Source: Pseudomonadota bacterium | GTDB lineage: Bacteria; Myxococcota; Myxococcia; Myxococcales; Anaeromyxobacteraceae | Direction: 5' to 3' | Length of the DNA: 5,040 bases | Assembly: GCA_023428085.1 (NCBI GenBank) | Contig: JAEYZK010000455.1 | Span: forward strand, 1 to 5,040 | In this document: in pieces, positions 1 to 5,040 of the stretch | How positions within the stretch are numbered: position 1 is the first letter of the stretch | How the letters are laid out: every line of letters starts with the position of its first letter | Program-made: the position numbers and the translations under genes | Notes under the pieces: generated by a model | What the model was told of the DNA's origin: nothing | Database searches by the model: none | What the model saw: the letters and a program-made list of their open reading frames with translations, nothing else

Positions 1-769
1 CACTGGTGTCGAAGTTGTCGTTCTGGGGGCCCCAGTAGAGGATCAGGCCCGCGGCGCCAGGCAGGTTCTCGGTCCCGCCGCGGCGGCCCCGCTCCTGCTC
101 TCCCGCGAGGAGGGGCGCGATCCGCAGCCCGGGGGCGACCCAGAGCGCGCCGGCGCCGCGCGGCCCGCCGAGCTTCTGCCCGGTGATCGCCACGAGCTCC
201 GCGCCGAGCGCGTGGACGTCGAGCGCCGTCTTGCCCGCGGCCTGCACCGCGTCGCAGAAGAGCGGCGCGCCGACCTCGCGGGACGCGAGCGCGAGCTCCC
301 GCACCGGCAGGAGCACGCCCGTCTCGTTGTTCGCGCGCATGGCGCACGCGAGCGCCACGTCGGGGCCGAGCGCCGCGCGGAACGCCTCGGGGTCCACGAC
401 CCCGCGGCGGTCCACCGGGACGACGGTGACCGGTGTGCCCTCGCGCGCGAGCTGCCGCGCCACCGAGAGGACGCACGGGTGCTCGACGGCGGTCACCACG
501 AGCCGGCGCCGCCCCGCCGGCGCGGCGGCGAGCGCGCCGCGGATCGCGGTGGCCGCCGCCTCGGTCGCGCCCGACGTGAAGACGATCTCGGCCGGCCCCG
601 CCCCGAGCGCTGCGGCCACCTCGGCGCGAGCGCCGTCGAGGAGGTCGCGCGCGGCGCGCCCCGCGGCGTGGACGGAGCTCGGGTTCGCGAAGACCTCGAG
701 CGCCCGGGCCACGGCCGCGCGCGCTTCGGGGCGCACCGGCGTGATGGCGTTGTGGTCGAGGTAGATCAT
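1..769 (-). CDS. Cysteine desulfurase, NifS/IscS-like class V aminotransferase (3' end beyond window)
   Basis: PLP-dependent enzyme that removes sulfur from L-cysteine as an enzyme persulfide, giving alanine and supplying Fe-S cluster or thiolation pathways in the cytoplasm. The window holds the first 256 residues. Visible family marks are YLDHNAITPV at 3-12, TSGATE at 65-70, VEHPCVLS at 95-102 with the PLP-stacking His97, NNETGV at 147-152, CDAVQAAGK at 172-180 (Asp173 and Gln176), the PLP lysine Lys199 in ITGQKLGGP, and RGGTENLPG at 230-238. The catalytic-Cys loop would lie beyond the edge. Two positions differ from the usual pattern: the residue before the PLP lysine is Gln instead of His, and the two residues after TSGATEA are Ala-Ala instead of the usual Asn/Asp-Asn. 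After GLI (residue 243) the sequence LYWGPQNDNFDTS is unlike the family. ATG 769 is the only plausible start between the upstream stop (808) and the YLD motif; no clear Shine-Dalgarno precedes it. Which sulfur pathway it serves cannot be told from this window. Confidence 0.92.
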   Translation of the reverse strand, partial: MIYLDHNAITPVRPEARAAVARALEVFANPSSVHAAGRAARDLLDGARAEVAAALGAGPAEIVFTSGATEAAATAIRGALAAAPAGRRRLVVTAVEHPCVLSVARQLAREGTPVTVVPVDRRGVVDPEAFRAALGPDVALACAMRANNETGVLLPVRELALASREVGAPLFCDAVQAAGKTALDVHALGAELVAITGQKLGGPRGAGALWVAPGLRIAPLLAGEQERGRRGGTENLPGAAGLILYWGPQNDNFDTS

Positions 770-778
770 CCCGTGAAC

Positions 779-806
779 GAGCCCGCGCCCGAGCCCGCGC
801 CCGAGC
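779..806 (-). repeat. 12-bp tandem repeat forming a G-quadruplex motif upstream of the desulfurase start
   Basis: On the plus strand the unit GAGCCCGCGCCC occurs at 779-790 and again at 791-802, followed by a partial GAGC. On the transcribed (minus-sense) strand this reads as four GGG tracts separated by three-base loops (CGC, CTC, CGC), which matches the canonical G3-N1-7 quadruplex rule. It lies between the DHH stop codon and the desulfurase ATG, ending 12 bases before the ATG, where a ribosome-binding site would normally be. The repeat is seen directly. A folded structure or effect on translation is inference, and short G-runs are common in DNA this GC-rich. Confidence 0.6.
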
Positions 807-807
807 G

Positions 808-1926
808 CTACACCAGCCTCTTCCCCTTGCGCGTCCGGACCCCGAACGCGTCGAGGAAGTCGCGCACGACCTCCTCCTTGAGGCGCTTCTTCGCGGCCGC
901 GGACAGGCCCTTCACCGGCAGCCGCGCGCCGGCCATGGTGCCGTGGCCGCCCGCGGAGCCGCCCTTGCCCTCGATGACGTCGCGGATGAGCTTGCCCGCG
1001 TTCATCCGCCGATCGCTGGTCCGGATGGAGTAGTAGATCGCGTCCTCGTACTCGCCGAACGCGAGCGACCACCGCATCTCGCCGAGCGACATGAACCGCT
1101 CGGCCACCTCGGCCACCATGTCGGGCGCGTAGATCTCGGCGAGGTCGCAGACCACCGCGTCCCCGAAGACCTGCGCCTTCTCGATCGCGAGGTGGTACAG
1201 GCGGAAGTAGTCCGCCGGGAGCTTGGGGTGCTCGATGTCGGCGAGCGCCTCCTTGTCCACCATCGGGAAGAGCCAGAGGTATGCGTCCACGTCCTGCGAC
1301 GTGGTCTGCCGCCCGAGGTCGCGGGTGTCGGCCTTGATGCCGTAGAACAGGGCGGTCGCGATCTCCGGCGGCACCTTGAGACCGCTCGCCCGGATGTAGC
1401 CGACGAGCAGGGTGGAGGTCGCGCCGATGGGGCCGCCGACGTCCGACACCGAGGCGAGCTGGGTGTCCGGCCGCTCGGGGTGGTGGTCGATCACCACGTC
1501 GGGGAAGTGCGCGGCGGGCAGGGAGTGGTTCCCCTGCTCGGGCTGCGTATCCACCATGCAGATGAGGTCGTAGTCGTCGAAGTCCACGCGCGCGACCGGC
1601 ACCACCGGCAGCTTGAGCACCTTCACGAGCGCCCGGTTCTCCGACCGCCCGATGATGCCGCCATACGCGACCTCCGCCTGCACCCCGGCCAGCTTCCCGA
1701 GGAGGTGCGCGAGCGCGACGCCCGCGGCGAGCGAGTCGGGATCCGGGTTGTCGTGGGTGAGGATGAGCGCGCGCGTGTGCCCGCGCGCGAACCCGACGAG
1801 CCGGTCGAGCTTTCCCCGGGTCTGGTCCGGCTCCCGCGGGTAGAGCGCCATCCGGGCGGCGCGCAGGGCGGGGCGCACGCGGCTGTTCCCGGGGGGCTCG
1901 TCGTGGCGTTCGGACATGGCCTTCAT
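808..1926 (-). CDS. DHH/DHHA1 family phosphoesterase (NrnA-like), 372 aa
   Basis: Predicted metal-dependent phosphoesterase of the DHH superfamily, subfamily 1. Relatives degrade nanoRNA (2-5 nt), dephosphorylate pAp, or cleave cyclic-dinucleotide products such as pGpG. The DHH domain shows motif I HDNPDPDSLAA (58-68), motif II MVDTQ (Asp126), motif III IDHHPERP (Asp147, His148, His149) and motif IV YGIKADTRD (195-203). The DHHA1 substrate-binding part has SIRTSD (300-305) and a glycine-rich GGSAGGHGTMAGA (322-334, His328), a variant of the usual GGGH signature. A basic tail ends in TRKGKRLV. The first ~50 residues precede the DHH fold and contain no recognised domain. There is no membrane segment, so a cytoplasmic enzyme is likely. 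The start ATG (1926) overlaps the nfo stop as ATGA; a second in-frame ATG at 1917 is also possible. An open frame extends to 2235 but its extra N-terminus is only the nfo gene read out of frame. Exact substrate is uncertain. Confidence 0.9.
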   Translation of the reverse strand: MKAMSERHDEPPGNSRVRPALRAARMALYPREPDQTRGKLDRLVGFARGHTRALILTHDNPDPDSLAAGVALAHLLGKLAGVQAEVAYGGIIGRSENRALVKVLKLPVVPVARVDFDDYDLICMVDTQPEQGNHSLPAAHFPDVVIDHHPERPDTQLASVSDVGGPIGATSTLLVGYIRASGLKVPPEIATALFYGIKADTRDLGRQTTSQDVDAYLWLFPMVDKEALADIEHPKLPADYFRLYHLAIEKAQVFGDAVVCDLAEIYAPDMVAEVAERFMSLGEMRWSLAFGEYEDAIYYSIRTSDRRMNAGKLIRDVIEGKGGSAGGHGTMAGARLPVKGLSAAAKKRLKEEVVRDFLDAFGVRTRKGKRLV

Positions 1927-2750
1927 GCGCGCACGAGGCGGCGGAGCGCCTCGATGTTCTCCTTGAAGCGCAGCTCCGTCTCGACGAACCCCGGGGTCTC
2001 CGCGAACCGGGCGTCGTTCACCAGGAAGCGGAAGGGGGCGAGCCCCATGGCGCCCTGGCCGATGTGCTCGTGCCGATCGACGCGGCAGCCGAGCGGCTTC
2101 TGCGAGTCGTTGAGGTGGAAGGCGCGGACGTTGGTCAGGCCCACCGTGGCGTCGAGCTCCTCGATCGTCCGCTCGTACCCCGCCTCGCTCGTCACCTCGT
2201 ACCCGGCCGCGAACAGGTGGCACGTGTCCACGCACACCCCCGTCCGCCGGCGCAGCTTCGCCGGCAGGCCGGCCCGGAGGGCGGCGAGCCCCTCGAAGCG
2301 GAAGCCGAGGCAGCTCCCCTGGCCGGCCGTGTTCTCGAGGAGGAGCTGCACCTTGCCCGGCACCGCCTCGAGCGCCTGCTCCATCGCCTCGATCACGAGC
2401 TTCGTCCCTTCGGCCGCATCCTCGTGGCTCCCGGGATGAAAGATGAGGGCCGGGATGCCGAGCCGCTCGCAGCGGCCGAGCTCCTCGGCGAGCGCTGCCC
2501 AGCTCTTCTTGCGGACCACCCGGTCGGCCGAGGCGCAGTTGATGAGGTACGAGGCGTGCGCGGCCACCGGCTTCCCGGTCCGGCGGGCCTCTCCCTGGAA
2601 CCGCTCCACCTCGTCGTCGTCCAGGGGGCGCGCGGCCCAGCCGCGGGCGTTGCGGGTGAACACCTGGACGCAGTCCGCCCCGTCCTCCTCCGCGCGAGCG
2701 AAGGCCTTCGAGATGCCACCTGCGATGGGTTCGTGGGCTCCGAGGAGCAT
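1923..2750 (-). CDS. nfo: Endonuclease IV (apurinic/apyrimidinic endonuclease), 275 aa
   Basis: Cuts the DNA backbone 5' of abasic sites and removes blocked 3' ends in base-excision repair, using a trinuclear zinc centre in a TIM barrel. All nine expected metal ligands are visible: His65 (AHASYLIN), His105 (FHPGSH), Glu139 (LLLENTAGQG), Asp175 and His178 (CVDTCHLFAAGY), His212 (FHLNDSQKPLG), Asp225 and His227 (VDRHEHIGQG) and Glu257 (FVET). Length is close to the E. coli protein (285 aa). I chose ATG 2750 because MLLGAHEPIAGG is the normal beginning of the family; the frame stays open to 2930 but that extension (arginine-rich, no similarity to the family) is almost surely non-coding. No Shine-Dalgarno is seen before ATG 2750; an in-frame TTG at 2771 is a less likely alternative. 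The stop overlaps the DHH gene start as ATGA, indicating translational coupling. Activity should be intact. Confidence 0.97.
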   Translation of the reverse strand: MLLGAHEPIAGGISKAFARAEEDGADCVQVFTRNARGWAARPLDDDEVERFQGEARRTGKPVAAHASYLINCASADRVVRKKSWAALAEELGRCERLGIPALIFHPGSHEDAAEGTKLVIEAMEQALEAVPGKVQLLLENTAGQGSCLGFRFEGLAALRAGLPAKLRRRTGVCVDTCHLFAAGYEVTSEAGYERTIEELDATVGLTNVRAFHLNDSQKPLGCRVDRHEHIGQGAMGLAPFRFLVNDARFAETPGFVETELRFKENIEALRRLVRA

Positions 2751-2762
2751 GGAAGGGGCGTA

Positions 2763-2793
2763 GCTATACAATAGCCGGCGACGCCGCTGCCAC
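2763..2793 (-). promoter_or_regulatory. Possible nfo promoter, short leader
   Basis: Reading the minus strand, a rare AT-rich patch just before nfo contains TATAGC (2768-2763), with an overlapping alternative TATTGT (2773-2768). GTGGCA (2793-2788) matches four of six -35 consensus bases, but the 19-base spacing is long. If TATAGC is the -10, transcription would start within about 10 bases of the ATG, leaving almost no leader, which would fit the absence of a Shine-Dalgarno. Pattern match only. Confidence 0.3.
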
Positions 2794-2835
2794 GCTCGGC
2801 CCAGGGCGTGTGGCCGCCCCTGGAAAAGTCTCGTC

Positions 2836-2920
2836 CGATCAGCCGGTTGCCTGATCGAGCGGCCTGCCAGGGAGGGCTTGGCGCCCTGGCGCATCCCCTC
2901 GCGGGGGAGTCCCGGGCGCC
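2836..2920 (-). other. Cluster of inverted repeats in the fic-nfo intergenic region
   Basis: The 216 bases between fic and nfo hold no gene but several perfect inverted repeats. GGCGCCC (2880-2886) pairs with GGGCGCC (2914-2920) and encloses TCCCC/GGGGA (2894-2898 with 2904-2908). GCCAGGG (2866-2872) pairs with CCCTGGC (2884-2890), sharing bases 2884-2886 with the first stem, so the two cannot form together. CGATCAG (2836-2842) pairs with CTGATCG (2851-2857) around an 8-base loop; on the minus strand a TTTT follows 8 bases later (2827-2824). This could be where fic transcription ends, but no stem is directly followed by a proper U-tract, so it is not a convincing intrinsic terminator. Confidence 0.4.
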
Positions 2921-2966
2921 ACCGTTTCACCCCTGTGTAGGTACCCTTCGGACCGCTGGCGCTGCC

Positions 2967-3734
2967 CTACCGCGCCGCCTTCCGGGCCCTCGAGGGGGCC
3001 TCGGCGAACAGCTTCTCGGCTTGCGAGAGCGCGTTGTCGAGCGCCTCGACCGTGAGGTCCCGGAGGGTGGTCTCGGGCAGCCGGAGGGACTCGTAGTACC
3101 GCTGCCGGTCGGTCGCGTGGACGATGACCGGGAGCCGGTACCCCTGGTGGAGGAGGACGAGGTTGGCGACGAGGCGCGCCACCCGGCCCGAGTTCTCGGT
3201 GTAGGGAAACACTTGCATGAAGCCGTGGTGGAGCCGGGTCGCCTGCTGGAGGGGATGGCTGTTGCGGAAGTCGGACGACTCGCAGGCGTCGAAGAGCTTC
3301 TGGAGCAGCGGGACGATGCGCGCGGGCTGGGCGATCTCGTGGAAGTACGCCCGGTGGAGCGGCATGTCCTTGCGGTAGTCGGCCACCGCGCGGCCCTCGA
3401 TGCCCTGGCCGAGCAGCTCGTAGAGCCGCTTCGCGAGCGGCGGCCCGAGCTTGAGCTTCTTGGCCTTGGCCTCCTCGCGCACGAAGTCGATGGCCGCCTT
3501 GTGGTTGCGGATCTCGGTGAGCGCGGAGACGAACGTCGCGTCGGTCAGCGTCGGCTCGGCGAGCGCCGTCTCGAGCTCCTGGCTCGAGTACACGACGCCC
3601 TCGAGCGCATTCTCGTGGTACAGCCAGGAGAGCTCGTAGCGATGGAGGAACTCGGTCGCGAGCTCGGGATCGCCGCGCATCCGCTCGGCGAGATCTTCCA
3701 TGCGATCGTCGATGTCGACGTATCGAATCCGCAT
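2967..3734 (-). CDS. Fic-domain protein with degenerate active-site motif, 255 aa
   Basis: Fic proteins normally transfer AMP (or another phosphate-containing group) to a target hydroxyl, using a conserved HxFx(D/E)GNGRxxR loop. The fold is recognisable: RLHHGFMQVFPYTENSGRVARLVANLVLL-type region at 167-195 and IVHATDRQRYYESL at 204-217. The loop aligns as F176-P-Y-T-E180-N-S-G183-R184-V-A-R187. Thus the catalytic His is Phe (codon TTT at 3209-3207) and the core Asn is Ser, while the acidic metal ligand, the Gly and both Arg are kept. Near the N-terminus ENALEG (41-46) sits where class II Fic proteins carry the inhibitory helix motif (S/T)xxxE(G/N); the inhibitory Glu45 is present but Glu replaces the Ser/Thr. 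No signal peptide or membrane segment is seen. The start is supported by AGGAG eight bases upstream. It lies alone between ilvE and nfo, with non-coding gaps on both sides. It may be a catalytically altered or inactive Fic; the target is unknown. Confidence 0.88.
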   Translation of the reverse strand: MRIRYVDIDDRMEDLAERMRGDPELATEFLHRYELSWLYHENALEGVVYSSQELETALAEPTLTDATFVSALTEIRNHKAAIDFVREEAKAKKLKLGPPLAKRLYELLGQGIEGRAVADYRKDMPLHRAYFHEIAQPARIVPLLQKLFDACESSDFRNSHPLQQATRLHHGFMQVFPYTENSGRVARLVANLVLLHQGYRLPVIVHATDRQRYYESLRLPETTLRDLTVEALDNALSQAEKLFAEAPSRARKAAR

Positions 3735-3742
3735 CTGCCTGT

Positions 3743-3747
3743 CTCCT
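3743..3747 (-). promoter_or_regulatory. Ribosome-binding site of the fic gene
   Basis: The minus strand reads AGGAG followed by eight bases and then ATG (3734). It is the clearest Shine-Dalgarno in the window and fixes the Fic start at MRIRYVD rather than the downstream in-frame ATG (residue 12). Confidence 0.75.
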
Positions 3748-3838
3748 GGGCGGGAAGCGATCGAGCGCGACCTCTGTGCGGCGAGCGCCCGTCACCGGGT
3801 GCGCTTGCGTCCGGGCCCCCGCCCTTGACGTTGGAACT

Positions 3839-3853
3839 GCCCGAAACTCGGGC
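3839..3853 (-). other. Short hairpin in the putative fic leader
   Basis: GCCCGA and TCGGGC form a perfect 6-bp stem with a 3-base loop. It lies upstream of the fic ribosome-binding site and downstream of the putative -10. It is followed on the minus strand by AGTTCC, not a U-tract, so it is not an evident terminator. Role unknown. Confidence 0.35.
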
Positions 3854-3855
3854 GG

Positions 3856-3884
3856 ATACTGACCGTAGTTCGCGAGGAGGTCAA
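3856..3884 (-). promoter_or_regulatory. Possible fic promoter
   Basis: On the minus strand TTGACC (3884-3879) matches five of six -35 consensus bases. After a 17-base spacer comes CAGTAT (3861-3856), a weak -10. The -35 is inside the palindrome at 3877-3897. The implied leader to the fic ATG is a little over 110 bases. The -10 is poor, so this is tentative. Confidence 0.35.
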
Positions 3885-3897
3885 CTCATTTGACCTC
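3877..3897. promoter_or_regulatory. Palindromic operator-like site GAGGTCAA-N5-TTGACCTC
   Basis: A perfect 8-bp inverted repeat with spacer CTCAT, 143 bases upstream of the fic ATG. This two-fold symmetry is typical of dimeric helix-turn-helix repressor sites. It overlaps the best -35 candidate for fic, so a bound protein would be placed to control it. Further copies of the core half-site TGACC occur nearby (3860-3864). No regulator gene is in the window, so the binding protein is unknown. The palindrome is seen directly; operator function is inferred. Confidence 0.5.
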
Positions 3898-3922
3898 TCG
3901 GGCGCACAACGGCCAGGCACCC

Positions 3923-3987
3923 GCCTTTGTTCCCGGAGGAACGCGGCTGCGGGAAACGAGGCAGAAAGCCTGAGATCGTCGAAGGCT
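3923..3987 (-). terminator. Weak hairpins after ilvE, possible transcription end
   Basis: Three structures lie just past the ilvE stop. AGCCT (3967-3971) pairs with AGGCT (3983-3987, overlapping the stop codon), followed on the minus strand by TTCT. GTTCC (3929-3933) pairs with GGAAC (3938-3942) around a 4-base loop. An imperfect repeat, 10 of 13 bases, joins 3923-3935 with 3950-3962. None has a long U-tract, so termination here is only a possibility. Confidence 0.25.
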
Positions 3988-4915
3988 ACTTCGTACCCAG
4001 GTCGTATGGTGTAATCCACTCGCGGTACTTCGGCTCCTCGCCGCGCACCGCCTTGAAGAAGACCTCCTGGATCTTCTTCGTCACCGGCCCGGGCTCGCCC
4101 CTGCCGATCTTCCGGTTGTCCACCTCGCGCACCGGGGTCACCTCGGCGGCGGTGCCGGTCATGAACAGCTCGTCGGCGAGGTACATCGTGTCGCGGGTGA
4201 ACTTCTCCTCGCTCACCGGGATGCCGTTGTCCTTCGCGATCCGGATGACCGAGTCGCGGGTGATGCCGGCGAGCACGGCCGACGAGAGCGGCGGGGTCTT
4301 GAGCACGCCGTCCTTCACGATGAACAGGTTCTCGCCCGCGCCCTCGGAGACGTACCCCTCGGTGTCGAGGAGGATCGCCTCCTCGTAGCCGGCCATCGAC
4401 GCCTCGCGCGTCGCGAAGAACGAGTTCACGTACTGCCCCGTCACCTTCGCCCGCACCATCGAGACGTTCACGTGGAGGCGGGTGAACGACGACACCTTGG
4501 CGCGGATGCCGCGGCGCAGGCCCTCCTCGGAGAGGTAGGCGCCCCACGGCCACGCGGCGATCATCGCCTGGATCGGGTTCTGGGCGCCGACGCCGAGCGC
4601 GCCCGCTCCGGTGAACGCGAGCGGGCGGAGGTAGCCGGCGGGGAGCTTGTTCGACTTCAGCACCTCGACGCAGGCCTGCTCGAGCCGCTCGGCGGGGAAC
4701 GGGATCTCGAGCATGAGGACGTGGGCCGAGTCGTACAGCCGGCGGATGTGCTCCTTCAGCCGGAACACGGCGGAGCGCCCGTCGGCGGTCTGGTACGCGC
4801 GGATGCCCTCGAACACGCCGATGCCGTAGTGGAGGGCGTGCGTGAGGACGTGGATGCGGGCCTCGTCGAACGGGACGAGCTTGCCGTCGAGCCAGAGGGT
4901 GTCGGCCTTGATCAT
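3986..4915 (-). CDS. ilvE: Branched-chain amino-acid aminotransferase, 309 aa
   Basis: Cytoplasmic PLP enzyme (fold type IV) that interconverts leucine, isoleucine and valine with their 2-oxo acids, using glutamate/2-oxoglutarate. It is the last step of branched-chain amino-acid synthesis. Visible marks are HALHYGIGVFEGIRAY (26-41), Arg59 in HIRRLYDSAH, AWPWGAYL (121-128), the PLP lysine Lys157 in RAKVTGQYVNS, the signature YVSEGAGENLF (188-198, Glu191), LAGITRD (215-221) and the phosphate-binding GTAAEVTPVR (254-263). Length equals that of E. coli IlvE, with which it aligns end to end by eye, so it appears complete and active. The start ATG (4915) follows AGGGA at 4930-4926, ten bases away, a moderate ribosome-binding site. 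No other branched-chain pathway gene is in the window. The 125 bases upstream show no leucine-rich leader peptide or T-box-like element, although the true leader may extend past the edge. Confidence 0.97.
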   Translation of the reverse strand: MIKADTLWLDGKLVPFDEARIHVLTHALHYGIGVFEGIRAYQTADGRSAVFRLKEHIRRLYDSAHVLMLEIPFPAERLEQACVEVLKSNKLPAGYLRPLAFTGAGALGVGAQNPIQAMIAAWPWGAYLSEEGLRRGIRAKVSSFTRLHVNVSMVRAKVTGQYVNSFFATREASMAGYEEAILLDTEGYVSEGAGENLFIVKDGVLKTPPLSSAVLAGITRDSVIRIAKDNGIPVSEEKFTRDTMYLADELFMTGTAAEVTPVREVDNRKIGRGEPGPVTKKIQEVFFKAVRGEEPKYREWITPYDLGTK

Positions 4916-4947
4916 CGGAGTCGGGTCCCTGCGAAGGTGGGCCCCGA

Positions 4948-4975
4948 AAGATGCCTCACGCCGGGCGGTCGTTCA
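4948..4975 (-). promoter_or_regulatory. Possible ilvE promoter
   Basis: On the minus strand TTGAAC (4975-4970, TTGA matching the -35) is followed after 16 bases by CATCTT (4953-4948, three of six -10 bases). It would start transcription about 25 bases before the ilvE ATG. The surrounding 4916-5040 region holds no recognisable gene; its far end is G-rich on the plus strand. Weak pattern match. Confidence 0.25.
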
Positions 4976-5040
4976 ATAGCGGACGTGATGAAGCGATAAG
5001 TTCTGGTTGTGGGAGGGGGGCCCCAGCGAGAGCAGGGGGG

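Noticed and set aside
212..1033. Plus-strand open frame (273 aa) antisense to the desulfurase and DHH genes
   Set aside because: It crosses the boundary of two real minus-strand genes and has shadow-like composition.
1927..2235. N-terminal extension of the DHH open frame to 475 aa
   Set aside because: The extra ~100 residues are rich in Arg, Gly and Pro, overlap the conserved nfo C-terminus in another frame, and match no DHH family start. The ATGA overlap gives a natural start at 1926.
943..2439. Long plus-strand open frame (498 aa) antisense to the DHH and nfo genes
   Set aside because: Arg/Val/Glu/His-rich composition with no recognisable motif. It mirrors the codon structure of two well-supported genes on the other strand.
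2751..2930. N-terminal extension of nfo to 335 aa
   Set aside because: Endonuclease IV proteins begin at the MLLGAHE-like motif. The upstream part is Arg-rich and coincides with intergenic hairpins and a possible promoter.
2967..3734. Fic gene as half of a toxin-antitoxin pair
   Set aside because: No small antitoxin-like gene is found on either side. The inhibitory Glu motif lies within the Fic protein itself, as in class II members, so no partner is needed.
2839..3795. 318-aa open frame on the minus strand overlapping fic
   Set aside because: It is an Arg/Pro/Ala-rich translation of the fic region in another frame, typical of high-GC shadows. The fic frame has domain motifs and a ribosome-binding site.
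5011..5040. G-rich end of the window as a quadruplex or a repeat of positions 25-35 (shared GGGGGCCCCAG)
   Set aside because: The 11-bp match is short for such GC-rich DNA and does not extend on either side. The G-runs are uneven, and the right side is cut by the window edge.

Overview
The window is very GC-rich, with third codon positions almost all G or C. It carries five protein genes, all on the minus strand, so transcription runs from high to low coordinates. Base composition, codon use and the style of the proteins suggest a Myxococcota-type (former Deltaproteobacteria) bacterium, possibly close to Anaeromyxobacter. That placement is an inference from general features; there is no rRNA or other marker in the window.

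In transcription order the layout is as follows. (1) A 125-base upstream region (4916-5040), then a full-length branched-chain amino-acid aminotransferase gene, ilvE (3986-4915). (2) A 251-base gap with weak hairpins after ilvE, an 8-bp palindrome with a 5-base spacer that contains TTGACC in both directions, and a good ribosome-binding site for the next gene. (3) A Fic-domain protein gene (2967-3734). Its active-site motif is degenerate: the catalytic His is Phe and the GNGR core is NSGR. (4) A 216-base gap containing two hairpins that share bases and cannot form together, plus a possible nfo promoter. (5) nfo, endonuclease IV (1923-2750), overlapping by ATGA with a DHH/DHHA1 phosphoesterase gene (808-1926). 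(6) A short spacer holding a 12-bp tandem repeat that reads as a four-tract G-quadruplex motif in the mRNA. (7) The first 256 codons of a NifS/IscS-like cysteine desulfurase gene that runs off the low-coordinate edge.

ilvE, nfo and the DHH gene are ordinary housekeeping functions: amino-acid metabolism, abasic-site repair, and nanoRNA/nucleotide turnover. nfo and the DHH gene are translationally coupled, and the desulfurase gene follows after only 38 bases, so these three probably form one transcript. The Fic gene looks like a separate unit with its own promoter/operator region. I see no phage, insertion sequence, CRISPR, tRNA or rRNA. The most interesting candidates are the His-less Fic protein with its palindromic upstream site, and the last 14 residues of the desulfurase fragment, which no longer resemble that family. 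I do not see a clear new multi-gene system.
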